Below are positions 46,690-58,271 of a stretch of 64,000 nucleotides of DNA, one piece after another. Every line of letters begins with the position of its first letter. Within the stretch, counting starts at the first letter, position 1. The stretch covers positions 17,416,092 to 17,480,091 of the forward strand of contig OZ023190.1 in the NCBI GenBank assembly GCA_963995505.1, in the 5' to 3' direction. A model generated the notes under the pieces. That model saw only the letters and a list, made by a program, of their open reading frames with translations. It did not search any database and was not told the DNA's origin. The stretch comes from Hypericum androsaemum. Lineage: Eukaryota; Streptophyta; Magnoliopsida; Malpighiales; Hypericaceae. The translations under genes and the position numbers were made by a program.

Positions 46690-47003
46690 TGTAACGTACC
46701 CGGTTGGAAGAATATGAATTGAGATGTGGGAGAGAGTGATAGAGAAGAAGAAGAAGAATTTGGTGGAAGATAATGGATAAATTTCTTCATGATTATCACT
46801 CCAGTGATTACATTATTTATAAGGGAAATAGCTTAACAGCTACGAAAGGAAATAACAAATACCACTAAGCTAGGGCCAGCTAACAACCCCGCCATCATCT
46901 ACGCACCTAAGTGCAACTACTTGATCAAGACTTATTATTCAAATTCAAATATAATGATAAGGAGATAATTGCCACGTCACTGCTAGTAGTTAGGCACGTG
47001 ACA
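46690..47003 (-). repeat. Gypsy 3' LTR
   Basis: 314 bp, pairs with 51,560-51,873. It contains 'atttataaggg' as a likely TATA region on the plus-read side and a GAAGAA tract. Confidence 0.93.
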
Positions 47004-49970
47004 TCCAACCCCCCTTGAATCGATTCTTGGATCAATGCGAGCTAAAGCTACTGGGAACTGGGACTTAATAAAGTTATAGTCCTCCCAAGTGGAATCATCT
47101 TCATGGAGATTGGCCCATTTAATTAACACCTGGACCACTGCTCGATTATTTCTTTTTACCAATCGACGTTCGAGAATCTTCTCCGGTTCCGACTTGATCG
47201 TTCCTTCCTCTGTCCCTATCGGTGGGGAGCTGACCACCACGTGACCATCACCCATACGCTTATTGAGCAAGCTTACATGAAACACGGGATGAATGGTACA
47301 GGTGGGGGGTAAATCCAGCTTGTAAGCCACGGCACCAACCTTCGCCAATATGCGGTACGGTCCGAAATACTTGGCTGCCAACTTGAGATTGGAGCGTACC
47401 GCTAGTGACGACTGCTTGTAAGGCTGAATCTTCAAGAATACCATGTCGCCAACAGCGAATTCACGCTCGCTGCGTCTCTTATCCGCCTGAATTTTCATCC
47501 GTGATTGAGCTTGGTTAAGGGCATCGGTGAGAATGCGAACCATTTGAGCATGGCGGGTATTGAAGTCAGCCACCACAGCTACCAATGTTTGCTCATCTTT
47601 CAGCCCCGGGATAGGTGGAGGAGCATAGCCATATACGGCTTCAAATGGAGACTTCTTAATAGCCGAGTGGTGGGCGCTATTATACCATAATTCCGCAAGC
47701 GCCAGCCACTTAGGCCAAGCCCCAGGTTTCTGGAAACACATGACCCTCAAATAATGTTCCAAGCATTGATTGAGCCGTTCCGATTGACCGTCGGTTTGCG
47801 GGTGATAGGCGGAGCTAAGCTGGAGCTGCGTGCCGAAAGAGCGAAACAACTCCTTCCAAACATTGCTTGTGAACACCTTATCCCTATCCGAGACGATCGA
47901 TTCTGGCAGTCCATGGAGCTTGAAGACGTGATCCAATAGGAGGTGGGCTACCTGAATCGCCGTGAACGGATGAGCAAGTGCAATGAAGTGCCCATATTTG
48001 GTGAACCGATCAATTACCACTAGTATAACATCTTTGCCGCCGGACTTCGGAAGTCCTTCAATGAAGTCCATAGCAATGTCCTTCCAAACCCCCGAAGGAA
48101 TTGGTAGCGGCTGCAATAACCCCGGACTTGCGACATGTTCGACCTTGCACCGTTGACAAATGTCACAGCTTCGTACGAACACTGTCACTTGCTCTTTCAT
48201 GCCGGGCCAATAGAATAATTCCTTCACTCTTTTGTACGTCACCAATCTCCCGGAGTGACCACCAATGGCGGAATCATGCAATTGGCAGATTACATCCCGC
48301 CTCAATTCCCCGGCACAGCCCACGTAAATTCGCCCCTTGTAACGGAGCACCCCTTGGTGCAACTTGTACTTGCCATTTCCATCGGGAGCGAGAGCCAATT
48401 CGCCCAGCAGCTGCTGCACTTTAGTGTCCCCGACATAGCTCTTCTCGACCTCCGCAAGCCACCCCGGGACAACCGCAGAAATAGCCTGTAACTCTAGCAA
48501 TTGATTTGCCTCAGACAACCGCGATAATGCATCCGCGGCTTTGTTCTCGAATCCTCGCCGATACTCGATAGTAAAGTCAAGCCCCATCAAGCGTGAGACT
48601 CCTTTCCGTTGTAGATTAGTGTGAACTTTTTGATCGAGCAAAAACCCCAGGCTTCGGTGATCGGTTTTAATCACAAACGGTGCTCCTTCTAGGTAATGCC
48701 TCCATTTTGTCACCGTGGAAAGGACGGCCAAGAGCTCCTTGTCGTACACTGCGAGGCCCGCATTTCGGGAACCAAGCGCCTCACTCATATAGGCAATGGG
48801 ATGCCCGCCTTGTGTCAGGACAGCTCCAATACCCCGGTCCGAAGCATCTGTTTCCAACACAAACTTGGAGCCAAAATCAGGATATGCTAGTACAGGAGCA
48901 CTTGATAGCATACCTTTTAATTTGTCGAAGGCTTCCGTTGCTTCCTCGGTCCAGTGGAAATTGTCTTTCTTGAGCAGCCTTGTTAGAGGTTGCGCAACAG
49001 TCCCATAATCGCGAACAAATTTGCGGTAGTACCCGCTAAGTCCAAGGAACCCACGTAGCTTGCGTACCGTCTGAGGGAGTGGCCAATTAAGCATCGATTC
49101 CACCTTTTTGGGGTCTGTACTGACCCCCTTCCCAAAAATAACATGCCCGAGATAATCCACTTGGCTTACTCCGAAATCACATTTTGTAAACTTAAGGAAG
49201 AATTGTTCCTTCCGTAATAGCTCAAGGACCATGGTGAGGTGCTTGATGTGCGAGACCACTTCTTTGCTGTAAATTAAGATATCATCAAAAAATACCAGTA
49301 CAAAGTGGCGAAGATAAGGTGAGAGGACCTGGTTCATCAACGACTGAAAAGTTGCCGGGGCATTGGTCAACCCGAAAGGAAGCACCCGAAATTCAAAATG
49401 GCCATGATGAGTCCGGAATGCTGTTTTCTCGATGTCGCCCTCCTTCATCCGGATTTGATGGTAACCAGCTTGGAGGTCCAGCTTGGTGAAAACCGTGGCT
49501 CCATTTAACTCGTCCAACAAGTCATCGATGATGGGTATTGGGTACTTGTCTTTAATTGTGCGGGTGTTGAGCTGGCGGTAGTCGATGCACATCCGCCAAC
49601 TGCCGTCTTTCTTCTTGACGAGCAATACTGGTGAGGCGAATGGGCTACGACTTTTCCGGATGAAGTTGGACTCCAACAATTGATGTACTTGAGCCTCAAT
49701 CTCTGCCTTCTGAAAGTGCGGATATCGGTAGGGTCGGACCGATACCGTTGTTGTTCCCGGCATTAAGGTAATGCCGTGGTCATGGCTGCGCTCCGGTGGC
49801 AAGGTTCTTGGCTCCTCGAATAGGTCAGAAAAGGAGCGTAGCACTGCCTGTAACGCATCTCGAAATTCTGCAGAGAATTCCTTGCCTCCAGCGCTTCCGA
49901 AAGATATAGCTTGTAGTTCTTCGGAAGCAATACCTGCGACACAATAATCCAAGTGAAATATCCAAGCCAC
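46983..49970 (-). CDS. Gypsy Pol: RT, RNase H, integrase, chromodomain-like
   Basis: A 995-codon frame whose first codon is GTG, so it is the distal part of a broken Gag-Pol, not an independent gene. RT: SPVLLVKKKDGSWRMCIDYR (about 113-132), LDLQAGYHQI, LPFGLTNAPATFQ and the catalytic FFDD (227-230). RNase H: VLETDASDRGIGAVL with TDHRSL. Integrase zinc region H..H…CDICQRCK (about 560-610), core DFIEGLPKS, IVSDRDKVF and YHPQTDGQSERLN. The C-terminal LIKWANLHEDDSTWEDYNFI resembles a chromodomain. All catalytic residues I can check are present. The last residues run into the 3' LTR. Confidence 0.92.
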   Translation of the reverse strand: MAWIFHLDYCVAGIASEELQAISFGSAGGKEFSAEFRDALQAVLRSFSDLFEEPRTLPPERSHDHGITLMPGTTTVSVRPYRYPHFQKAEIEAQVHQLLESNFIRKSRSPFASPVLLVKKKDGSWRMCIDYRQLNTRTIKDKYPIPIIDDLLDELNGATVFTKLDLQAGYHQIRMKEGDIEKTAFRTHHGHFEFRVLPFGLTNAPATFQSLMNQVLSPYLRHFVLVFFDDILIYSKEVVSHIKHLTMVLELLRKEQFFLKFTKCDFGVSQVDYLGHVIFGKGVSTDPKKVESMLNWPLPQTVRKLRGFLGLSGYYRKFVRDYGTVAQPLTRLLKKDNFHWTEEATEAFDKLKGMLSSAPVLAYPDFGSKFVLETDASDRGIGAVLTQGGHPIAYMSEALGSRNAGLAVYDKELLAVLSTVTKWRHYLEGAPFVIKTDHRSLGFLLDQKVHTNLQRKGVSRLMGLDFTIEYRRGFENKAADALSRLSEANQLLELQAISAVVPGWLAEVEKSYVGDTKVQQLLGELALAPDGNGKYKLHQGVLRYKGRIYVGCAGELRRDVICQLHDSAIGGHSGRLVTYKRVKELFYWPGMKEQVTVFVRSCDICQRCKVEHVASPGLLQPLPIPSGVWKDIAMDFIEGLPKSGGKDVILVVIDRFTKYGHFIALAHPFTAIQVAHLLLDHVFKLHGLPESIVSDRDKVFTSNVWKELFRSFGTQLQLSSAYHPQTDGQSERLNQCLEHYLRVMCFQKPGAWPKWLALAELWYNSAHHSAIKKSPFEAVYGYAPPPIPGLKDEQTLVAVVADFNTRHAQMVRILTDALNQAQSRMKIQADKRRSEREFAVGDMVFLKIQPYKQSSLAVRSNLKLAAKYFGPYRILAKVGAVAYKLDLPPTCTIHPVFHVSLLNKRMGDGHVVVSSPPIGTEEGTIKSEPEKILERRLVKRNNRAVVQVLIKWANLHEDDSTWEDYNFIKSQFPVALARIDPRIDSRGVGCHVPNY

Positions 49971-51544
49971 CGCGGAGATGGTGTTAGCCTCAATTGGCTT
50001 GTTAGGATCGTCCTCGACGAGACAACAAGCTCCAGCTGCTTCGAATTGCCTCCGCGATGCCCCTTAAGGACGATCTCCTTACCCTTGCTTTTAATTGTTG
50101 CCTGCGCTCGGACGAAGTCAAACGTGATTGGATTCACCTCCTGCATCCAATCAGTTCCAAGTACAATGTCATACGTCCCGAGGTCGAGGATTTTAAAATC
50201 GCACCTAAAATTGCTACCGCACATCTCCCAATCGACTCCGGGGCAGATGCTGGAGCAAGCAACTCTCGAACCATTGGCCAGGGCGATGGTCATTCCAGCC
50301 GATTCCATCTCATCCAGCCTCAACTCCTTGACCAATTGAGAGTTGATGAAGGTTGCCGTACTCCCCGTATCGAGGAGAATTAGCACTTGTCTTCCTCGAA
50401 TCGTGCCTTTCAATTTGAGAGTACCGCTTCCTGAGCTGCCATTGATGGCGTGCATCGAAATCTCGGCATCCTCAGCAGCTTCGTCCACCTCTCCAACAGC
50501 ATCAGCGTGGTCCGCACCTTCCTCACCGGTATCGACAATCATGTTGACTACCCCAGCGGCTTGCCCTTTACACAAGTGACCCCGGAAGTACCTTTCCCCA
50601 CATCGCCAGCAAGGATTCTCCTTTTTGATCGGATTGTTGTCACGAACATAGGAAATTGGCTTTGACCCTGGGTTTGGCAAAGACGGATTTCGAGAAGTGC
50701 TACCCTTGTTGGCAGATTTGATGGCGGATTCGTGTAGTCTTGCCAACTCGATCGCATCTCCCATGGTAGATGGGAAATGTGTCCGAACCAAGGATTTAAG
50801 TGTATCTGTTAGCCCGCCGATGAAACTGTACACAAAATACTTGTCCGTGAAGGTTGGATTCTCACAAATGATCATGCCCTTAAGTTCTTCAAACTTGCGC
50901 ACGTAATCATTGACATTCCCGGATTGCTTGAGATGGTTGAACTCTTCGATGACAGTGGCGGAGCTTCGGGAACCAAATCATTGACACAGTTGTTCAACGA
51001 ATTGACTCCAAGTAGCATTCCGTTCCTGGAGAGACCACCCATCAAACCAAGTTTCGGCCTCTTCATCCAAGTGCAAGCTGGCCAACTTGACTTTTCGCAC
51101 CTCTGCTACATCGTTGATCTCGAAGTACTTCTCACACTTGCGGATCCAATGCCTTGGGTTCGTGGGGGTGAACTCGGGAAAATTCAATCGCATTTTCGGG
51201 AACAAGTCACCACCCGTCCGGCCACCCACCGGAATTGCATTGGCCCCCGACGCAGGTGTACTGTTCACTTCCGAGTCGGCCTGTCCCGAGGGGGAAGCCC
51301 CAAGGATGCCCTTTTCTTTATCTGCACGTGCAGAACCCGGCTCACCGGAAGGACGGAAAGCTAGAGTTTGGAGCTCCGCGTGCACTCTCTCGAACTTGGC
51401 CTCGGACCTTGCATTGATCTCGTTGAAGTGACCTTCGATGCGGTCCCACTGAGCTTGGAGCTTAGCATCAGTTTCATGAGACAAGGAAACGATCAACTGC
51501 TCGAGCTTCTTGAGATCGGCCGAACGTGTCTCGACACCCGTCAT
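49763..51544 (-). pseudogene. Gypsy Gag and protease with one stop and one frameshift
   Basis: ATG 51,544 lies 16 bp inside the 5' LTR border region, right after the primer site. Gag: coiled-coil N-terminus, then FPEFTPTNPRHWIRKCEKYF and WFDGWSLQERNATW. An in-frame TGA follows LCQ at 50,978-50,980; the same frame then continues through VRKFEELKGMI, a zinc-knuckle-like CWRCGERYFRGHLC, protease motif LILLDTGSTATFI (Asp in DTGS) and DIVLGTDWM. Near 50,000-49,970 a frame change is needed to enter the RT frame. Related elements usually have one continuous frame, so both breaks look like mutations. Confidence 0.9.
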
Positions 51545-51559
51545 GGCTCTGATACCAAG

Positions 51560-51873
51560 TGTAACGTACCCGGTTGGAAGAATATGAATTGAGATGTGGG
51601 AGAGAGTGATAGAGAAGAAGAAGAAGAATTTGGTGGAAGATAATGGATTAATTTCTTCATGATTATCACTCCAGTGATTACATTATTTATAAGGGAAATA
51701 GCTTAACAGCTACGAAAGGAAATAACAACTACCACTAAGCTAGGGCCAGCTAACAACCCCGCCATCATCTACGCACCTAAGTGCAACTACTTGATCAAGA
51801 CTTATTATTCAAATTCAAATGCAATGATAAGGAGATAATTGCCACGTCACTGCTAGTAGTTAGGCACGTGACA
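51560..51873 (-). repeat. Gypsy 5' LTR
   Basis: Partner of 46,690-47,003. Followed on the plus side by GTGGG, and adjoined on its inner side by the tRNA-Met primer site. Confidence 0.93.
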
Positions 51874-52026
51874 GTGGGATATAGTAACAAAGTACCTAAA
51901 TGGCAGAAGCTTATGATTACTCGAAAAGATGATACAAGAGTGTAGCGACATATAGCCACACACTCCACAATTGCTCAAGGGGAACAATTTCGCCCAAGGC
52001 GATATTACGGAGCTCAATGACAGAAG

Positions 52027-53336
52027 TTACGGTTGTTTGATGGCAAACACTGTCTGTATCACTGTAAGCACAAGAAGAATGGATGCAGCAATGACAGAGA
52101 TGACTTTCCAGGGAGTGCTCAAGTAATCCTGTTTCAGTGCTGCTATCCACTTTTGTTTCCTCGCCATCCACTTGTCTCGAGGGATATCGCAAAATTCGTT
52201 GATTCGGTCGCAGAGATGCGAATAATAGAATACTATTTTCTTCTCCAGATTGTTGAATACCTTTGACACTTGTTGGTTGGTAGCCAGGTCGTTCTGCAGG
52301 ATCCTATTCTTCACAAGTAGTTCCATGTCATCATCGATAAGCAAACCCATTAACACAAAACAATCGTTGATGTACGAAGAACCACAATGGCACTGATTCT
52401 GATCGTATGCCAAAAGATTTCTGAAAATGGTTTCTGTTGAATCAAACACATGTATACTTGGGATTTCAAGCACCCCATCTTTGAATTGTATGTCAAGCAA
52501 CGCCTTTCCTGACGCCGCCACCTTGAATGTGAAGTTCAGTCATGCTTTTAATTCTTTCTAACTTCCCCTTCTTATATTTGGGTTCTTCTCTCGCTTCTTC
52601 GGGCATATAAAAAAGACTTAGAAAATCGACAAAATGCCTTACCTCATAGCCGTTGAGGTCTGTCACGCCTTCTTTTTTCATAAAGGTGTTGTTGATGTAG
52701 CAATGAGTTAGCTCTGTGATGGAGGACCGCTCTGTTATTGTTGTACCATTAGCACTTTTGGCAAAGTCCAGTATCTCCTTCGTAATAAAAAATGGAAGCT
52801 GATTTTCCAAGAGCATCATGTCTTGGGAGACCTGACACCCGAAGAAAACCTCATTGTAGACACTTTTCACATGAGTGGCCGAGTCGGAGTGAGTTTTAAG
52901 CAAGAGGTTGATGACAAAGATGGTATCAACTAGCATAACTTGTACAAAATGATCGCTAGAGAGCTCAATGGATTTGCCGTAGAATCCCCTTGGTTTTTTC
53001 CTCATGTCTCTTCATAAGCCTTACAAGATCATCCAAGTCTATGTTGTTTTCTTCAATGAAGCTTATAAAGTGCCTCCATTTCTGCTCTTCCATCACCTTC
53101 AAACTTTCATTACCATGATGGAAAGGGCCCAATGAAACTAGTCGAGGGACGTAGGCATCCTCGTTTATATCTTGCAGGTTATTCGGAACTATGTATATAC
53201 AAGTGTCATCAGATATATCAGACACACTCTCTATCTTTCCCTTCATAGCTGTCAAAAGTTGCTGGATATCATGCTCGTTGTCTATGTCAACTGAGGTATG
53301 GTCTCTTGTTTCTGCTTCCCCATTTCCCCCATCCAT
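52027..53336 (-). pseudogene. DUF247 copy 2, two frameshifts
   Basis: Clear paralogue of the intact gene over its whole length, starting ATG 53,336 (MDGGNG). Frame 1 runs through LVSLGPFHHGNESL to RLMKRHEEKTKG, then shifts near 52,985 at an A/G-rich run. Frame 2 carries GFYGKSIELSSDHFVQVMLV, DMMLLENQLPFF and HFVDFLSLFYMPEE, then shifts near 52,510. Frame 3 has LLDIQFKDGVLEIPSI, NLLAYDQ and the C-terminal anchor PWKVISVIAASILLVLTVI. Everything else is well conserved, so inactivation is probably recent, or an assembly error should be excluded. Confidence 0.88.
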
Positions 53337-53416
53337 TTCCAATAGTGATTTTTTAGGTGCCCTAGCAAGTCAAATATGCAGTCTTGATTAGTACAAGTTG
53401 TTATGACATAGAATAG

Positions 53417-53690
53417 TGTTAGGGATTGTTCCAAATTCCTAATTAGAGTAGGGCTCTATTTCCTGATCAGAATAGAGTACTAGTCTTCTATATATATACG
53501 ACCTATGCCTAGGTCTTATTTGTACTAGTTGAGAGTTGTGAGGTAGAGAGAACCCTCACGGAGGCCTTGTAACCAATTGGACTCACATAGTGGACGACTC
53601 TCCTTTGCCCGTGGTTTTCTCCCCGTCTTGGGGTTTTTCACGTAATTCTCGTGTCTCGTGTTTTACTCGTTTCGATCTTATTTCTCAACA
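53417..53690 (+). repeat. Copia-3 left LTR
   Basis: 274 bp with TATATATATACG as probable TATA region (about 53,492) and 'gtaaccaattggactcac' in the transcribed part. Pairs with 58,272-58,545. Confidence 0.93.
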
Positions 53691-54259
53691 ATTGGTATCA
53701 GAGCCGGATCTGAGTATATGAGTATTTGACACGAAAAAAAAAAATTCTGTGAACAGTAATCCGATTTGGGGGAAATTAGAAATTTAGGATTTTTCGAAAC
53801 CTTTTGGAGCCGCCAACCACCGCAGAGCCGCCGCCCCGTCTGGCCCACCGCCCAACCCAGTCGCCCCGACGTCGCCAAGAAGAGGCGACCGTCGCCCCGC
53901 ATTCATCCATCGCGTGGAGTCTATGTCCGCCGTTCGGAGGAGAGAGAGAGAGCAAGGAGAGAGAGTGCGCGAGGAGAGAGAGAGCGAGGAGCGAGCCGCC
54001 CTTGCCGCTCCGAAGGTCGCCGCAGCTGCTCGCCGTCGCCCGCCCGGTCGCGGAGAAGATTGACGGCGGAGGAAGGAGGCAGAGGAATGAGAAGGAAATC
54101 GGGGAGAGAGAAAGAGAAAACCGGGGAAAAGAAAAAAAACACTATTCCCGAGTTGACTTGGTCAATGGTTTGACTGGTTGACCGCAAGTCAACTGATTTG
54201 GCTATTTTTTGGTTTTCTAACCTGTTTTGAGCAGTTTTCTTGGTTCGAGTGATTTCAGG
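53691..54259 (+). other. Copia-3 leader with primer site
   Basis: Starts with the tRNA-Met primer site, then a GC-rich leader containing a GAGAGA-rich block (53,940-53,990). Short frames on both strands are fortuitous. Gag begins at ATG 54,260. Confidence 0.7.
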
Positions 54260-54775
54260 ATGACTTCGATGAAGTACGAGATTTCTCAGTTGACGAGGAA
54301 AACTAATTTTTCCTTGTGGCAGGTCAAGATGCGCGCTATTCTGACACATTTAGAGCTGGATGAGACTCTACTTGATGAGAAGTTGATGCCTACGAGTTGG
54401 GATGCTGCGATGAAAGCGTCAAAGAACCGTAAGGCTGTGAGTCAGATCCAGTTGCATCTGTCAGATGATATTTTGCGGGACGTGTTGAAGGAGACAACAG
54501 CTTCCTCATTATGGGCAAAGCTTGAAAAGTTGTGCATACCCAAGAGTTTGACCAACAAACTGTGCTTGAAGCAACGACTGTTTTCTATCCGGATGCAAGA
54601 AGAAAAGTCTGTTCATGACCACCTTAATGAATTTAAGAATATAGTGGCTGATCTTAGAACTCTGGATGTGAAGTATGATGATGAAGATCTTGCTTTATTG
54701 TTATTGTGCTCGTTGCCTGCTTCTTATCAGCAATTCAGAGATACTCTGTTGTTCAGCCATGATACTCTGAGTTAG
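54260..54775 (+). CDS. Copia-3 Gag (N-terminal part, ends at in-frame TAG)
   Basis: Starts ATG ACT TCG ATG; copia Gag/UBN2-type signature: ISQLTRKTNFSLWQVKMRAI, LHLSDDILRDVL, SSLWAKLEKLCIPKSLTNKL, VHDHLNEFKNIVADL, LLCSLPASYQQFRDTLL. A TAG at 54,773-54,775 separates it from the zinc knuckle and Pol in the same frame. Without the stop the element would encode one Gag-Pol of about 1,300 residues. Confidence 0.9.
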   Translation: MTSMKYEISQLTRKTNFSLWQVKMRAILTHLELDETLLDEKLMPTSWDAAMKASKNRKAVSQIQLHLSDDILRDVLKETTASSLWAKLEKLCIPKSLTNKLCLKQRLFSIRMQEEKSVHDHLNEFKNIVADLRTLDVKYDDEDLALLLLCSLPASYQQFRDTLLFSHDTLS

Positions 54776-54796
54776 GATAATGTTCATGATTCGCTC

Positions 54797-57700
54797 TTGG
54801 AGAAAGAGAGAATTGATAAGCACACTGTGAGTTCCTCTGAAAATAGCCAAGGGACTGGCTTGGTTATGAGAGGGAGATCTGAAGAGAGGAATGCTAAGTC
54901 TGGTTCGAGGAAGAAGAGTAGAAGCAAATCAAGGTCAAGGCACAAGGATAAGACTTGTTTCAACTGTCATAAGGTTGGGCATATTAAATGGTTCTGTCCA
55001 GAATTGAAGACCAAGAAGAAGGGCGAAAAGTCCAGTGCTCCGAAAGGAGAAAGTTCTGATAGCGGCAGTGCTAGTGTTGCCACCACCACTCAGAAAGAAG
55101 AATCTGATGGAGACCTTTTGTCTGTGATTGATGGGAAGTCTAAAGTTGATGCTGCTTGGGTCCTTGATTCTGCTTGTACGTTTCATATGTGTCCCATCCG
55201 GGACTGGTTTTCAACATATGAACGTGCGGAGGGTAATGTTCTCATGGGAAATAATTTTGTCTACAAGGTTGTTGGTATTGGCACAGTGAAGATCAAGATG
55301 CATGATGGTGTCATTCGAACCTTGACGAATGTGAGGCATATCCCTGATTTGAAGCGGAACCTGATTTCGTTGAGTACTCTTGATACATTGGGGTACAAGT
55401 ATACCGGAGAAGGTGGAGTTCTTCGTGTGAGTAAGAACTCATTAGTGCATATGAAAGCCAAAAAGGAGGTTGGAAATCTGTATGTTTTGCAGGGTTCTAC
55501 AGTTACAGGGACTGCTGCTGCTGCATCTGGCTCGTTGACAGATTCTGAGAATACCTCATTGTGGCATATGCGACTTGGTCACATGAGTGAGAAAGGCATG
55601 ACCGAGCTGAATAGGAGAGGATTATTATGTGGACAGGGTATTGGAAAACTGGAATTTTGTGAGCACTGTGTGTTTGGCAAGCAGAAGAAAGTCAGTTTTC
55701 AGAAAGGTGTGCACACCACAAAGGGAAAATTTGACTATGTTCATCCTGATCTTTGGGGACCGTCTCAAGTTGCAACAAAGAATGGTTCCAAGTATATGCT
55801 GACTATCATTGATGATTATTCGAAGAAGGTGTGGGCGTTCTTCTTGAAGAGCAAGGATCATGTCTTTGTGACTTTCAAACAGTGGAAGACTATGATTGAG
55901 AAGCAGACTGGGAGAGATGTCAAGCATCTCCGCACAGACAATGGATTGGAGTTTTGCTCTAGTTGGTTTGATGAGTTCTGCAAGAATGAGGGTATTGTCA
56001 GGCATAAGACAATCCCTGGTACACCTCAACAGAATGGAGTCGCTGAAAGAATGAACAGAACTTTGTTGGAGAAAGTTCGTTGTATGCTGTCAAATGCTGG
56101 TTTGCCTAAGTCATTTTGGGCTGAAGCTGCTTCCACTGCCTGTCACCTTGTAAATCGTTCACCTTATGCATCACTTGATGGCAAGGTACCTGAAGAATTA
56201 TGGTCTGGAAATCCCCCTAATTATGCTGATTTGAAGATATTTGGGTGTCCTGCATATGCTCATGTGAATAATGGCAAGTTAGAGCCAAGATCTGTGAAAT
56301 GTATCTTCCTTGGCTATGCTTCTGGAGTGAAGGGATACAAGTTGTGGAGTCCCGAGCTGTCTAAGGTCTTGTTGAGTAGGAATGTTATTTTCAAAGAGAC
56401 AAACATGCTGAGTAAGAGGGAGGATGTTTCTTCACCTGGTGTTCCGAGTGCTCCAAGTGTGGACTTGCAAAAGTCAAAAGTGCAGGTGGAGTTTGATGAT
56501 GATCCAGTAGCGAGTTCCTTCCTTGATGTTGATTGCCATGGTCCTACTCATGGTGGGTTGTCTGATGACGCTGAGAATGTTGGCACAGTTGAGAGGGAGC
56601 CAGTGTATTCTATTGCTAGAGACAGGCCCCGAAGAATTATCAGGCCTCCACAGAAGTTGGGTGAGGCTGATATTGTTGCTTTTGCCCTGAATGTGGCAGA
56701 AGAAGTTGATAGCTGTGAAGAACCGTCTAGTTACTCAGATGTTGTGAAGTCGAAAGACTCTGCTAGATGGTTGGTTGCTATGGAGGAAGAGATGGAATCT
56801 CTTCACAAGAACAAGACTTGGGAGATTACTAAGCTGCCTAAGGATAAGAAGGTTGTCAGTTGCAAGTGGGTATTCAAGAAGAAGGATGGTATACCTGGAG
56901 TTGAAGAGCCTAGATACAAGGCTAGGCTAATGGCTAGAGGATATAGTCAAATTCATGGTGTGGACTTTAATGAGGTGTTTTCACCAGTTGTGAAGCATAC
57001 CTCTATTCGTTCTCTTCTTGGTATTGTTGCTATGCAAGATTTGGAGCTTGAACAGCTTGATGTGAAGACAGCTTTCTTGAATGGAGAGCTTGAGGAGCGG
57101 ATTTATATGGCACAGCCTGAGAGTTTTCATGTTGAAGGCAAAGAAGACCATGTGTGCTTGTTGAAGAAGTCCATGTATGGCCTTAAGCAGTCTCTGAGGC
57201 AGTGGTATAAAAGGTTTGATTCCTTTATGATTTCTCATGGTTATGAGATGAGCAACTATGATAGTTGTGTTTACCTGAAAAGGCTACGCGACGGTTCCCA
57301 AGTTTATTTGCTCCTGTATGTGGATGACATGTTAATTGCTGCCAGTGACAAAGGAGAGGTGAGGAAGCTCAAAGCTCTGTTGAGTAGCGAGTTTGAGATG
57401 AAAGATTTGGGTCCTGCTAAGAAGATTCTTGGCATGGAGATTGCCAGAGATAGAGGAGCAAGGAAATTATTTCTGAGCCAGGAGAGTTACATTGAAAAGT
57501 CAGCTGCTGAGGTCGATTACATGTCTGGTGTTCCATACTCCAATGCTGTTGATTTTCTGATGTATGCTATGGTTTGCACACGCCCGGATTTGGCCTATGA
57601 TGTGAGTGTCGTTAGCAGGTTTATGGAAAATTTTGGAGAAGGTCATTGGAGAGCAGTGGAGTGGATTATGAGGTACTTGAAGGGTACCAAGGGCGTGTGT

Positions 57701-58189
57701 CTACAGTTTGGACGCACCAGTGATGGAGTTGTTGGTTTCGTTGATTCAGATTATACTGGAGATCTTGATAAGTTCAGGTCCTTGTCTGGATATGTCTTCA
57801 CTCTTGGAGGATGTGCTATCAGTTGGAGAGCTTGTCTACAGGCCACAGTGGCGTTGTCTACCACTGAGGCGGAGTACATGGCTATAACTGAAGGTGTGAA
57901 GGAGGCTATCTGGTTGAAAGGTTTCTTCAGTGAAATCTGTGAGAAGCTGCAAGTCAGTAAAGTGTACTGTGATAGTCAAAGTGCTATCCATCTCACAAGG
58001 GATGCTATGTATCATGAGAGGACAAAGCACATTAATGTGAGGTACCACTTCATTCGGGAGCATGTTGCTCAAGGCGACATTGTTGTGAGCAAGGTGGGTA
58101 CAAAGGACAACCCTGCAGACATGTTGACGAAGCCGCTTTCTGGTACTAAGTTCGAGCATTGCTTGGACTTGGTCGGTGTTCATGCTTGA
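54797..58189 (+). CDS. Copia-3 Pol: zinc knuckle, protease, integrase, RT, RNase H
   Basis: 1,130-codon frame beginning at a TTG, i.e. the continuation of Gag past the TAG. Zinc knuckle [14 protein letters not shown] (54-67), protease-like [12 protein letters not shown] (Asp124; Ala in place of the more common Gly), pre-integrase [14 protein letters not shown], integrase [19 protein letters not shown] and [15 protein letters not shown] with [31 protein letters not shown] and [10 protein letters not shown], RNase [19 protein letters not shown] and [13 protein letters not shown] block of about 30 residues normally found between the RT thumb (SQESYIEK) and PYSNAV is missing without loss of frame. 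Domain order (IN before RT) proves copia. Confidence 0.93.
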   Translation: MEKERIDKHTVSSSENSQGTGLVMRGRSEERNAKSGSRKKSRSKSRSRHKDKTCFNCHKVGHIKWFCPELKTKKKGEKSSAPKGESSDSGSASVATTTQKEESDGDLLSVIDGKSKVDAAWVLDSACTFHMCPIRDWFSTYERAEGNVLMGNNFVYKVVGIGTVKIKMHDGVIRTLTNVRHIPDLKRNLISLSTLDTLGYKYTGEGGVLRVSKNSLVHMKAKKEVGNLYVLQGSTVTGTAAAASGSLTDSENTSLWHMRLGHMSEKGMTELNRRGLLCGQGIGKLEFCEHCVFGKQKKVSFQKGVHTTKGKFDYVHPDLWGPSQVATKNGSKYMLTIIDDYSKKVWAFFLKSKDHVFVTFKQWKTMIEKQTGRDVKHLRTDNGLEFCSSWFDEFCKNEGIVRHKTIPGTPQQNGVAERMNRTLLEKVRCMLSNAGLPKSFWAEAASTACHLVNRSPYASLDGKVPEELWSGNPPNYADLKIFGCPAYAHVNNGKLEPRSVKCIFLGYASGVKGYKLWSPELSKVLLSRNVIFKETNMLSKREDVSSPGVPSAPSVDLQKSKVQVEFDDDPVASSFLDVDCHGPTHGGLSDDAENVGTVEREPVYSIARDRPRRIIRPPQKLGEADIVAFALNVAEEVDSCEEPSSYSDVVKSKDSARWLVAMEEEMESLHKNKTWEITKLPKDKKVVSCKWVFKKKDGIPGVEEPRYKARLMARGYSQIHGVDFNEVFSPVVKHTSIRSLLGIVAMQDLELEQLDVKTAFLNGELEERIYMAQPESFHVEGKEDHVCLLKKSMYGLKQSLRQWYKRFDSFMISHGYEMSNYDSCVYLKRLRDGSQVYLLLYVDDMLIAASDKGEVRKLKALLSSEFEMKDLGPAKKILGMEIARDRGARKLFLSQESYIEKSAAEVDYMSGVPYSNAVDFLMYAMVCTRPDLAYDVSVVSRFMENFGEGHWRAVEWIMRYLKGTKGVCLQFGRTSDGVVGFVDSDYTGDLDKFRSLSGYVFTLGGCAISWRACLQATVALSTTEAEYMAITEGVKEAIWLKGFFSEICEKLQVSKVYCDSQSAIHLTRDAMYHERTKHINVRYHFIREHVAQGDIVVSKVGTKDNPADMLTKPLSGTKFEHCLDLVGVHA

Positions 58190-58271
58190 TGCTGATTGCC
58201 CTTAGGGGCTGATGGTGAAGGTGGAGAAACGTTGAAGTTGGAGTCATAGAATTTGGTCCAAGGTGGAGATT

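Larger units (their letters stand above)
46690..51873 (-). mobile_element. Ty3/gypsy retrotransposon, young and nearly intact
   Basis: LTRs 46,690-47,003 and 51,560-51,873 (314 bp each, TGTAACGTAC…CACGTGACA) differ at about four positions by eye, so insertion is recent. TSD GTGGG at 46,685-46,689 and 51,874-51,878. On the minus strand the primer site TGGTATCAGAGCC (tRNA-Met) follows the 5' LTR and a polypurine tract (AAGGGGGGTTGG) precedes the 3' LTR. Gag-pol domain order is Gag, zinc knuckle, protease, RT, RNase H, integrase and a chromodomain-like tail, which fits the chromovirus group. One in-frame stop in gag and one frameshift before RT interrupt it. Confidence 0.95.

Noticed and set aside
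46983..49970. Large host gene of 995 codons
   Set aside because: RT, RNase H and integrase motifs between LTRs show it is retrotransposon Pol; the frame opens with GTG as a continuation of Gag.
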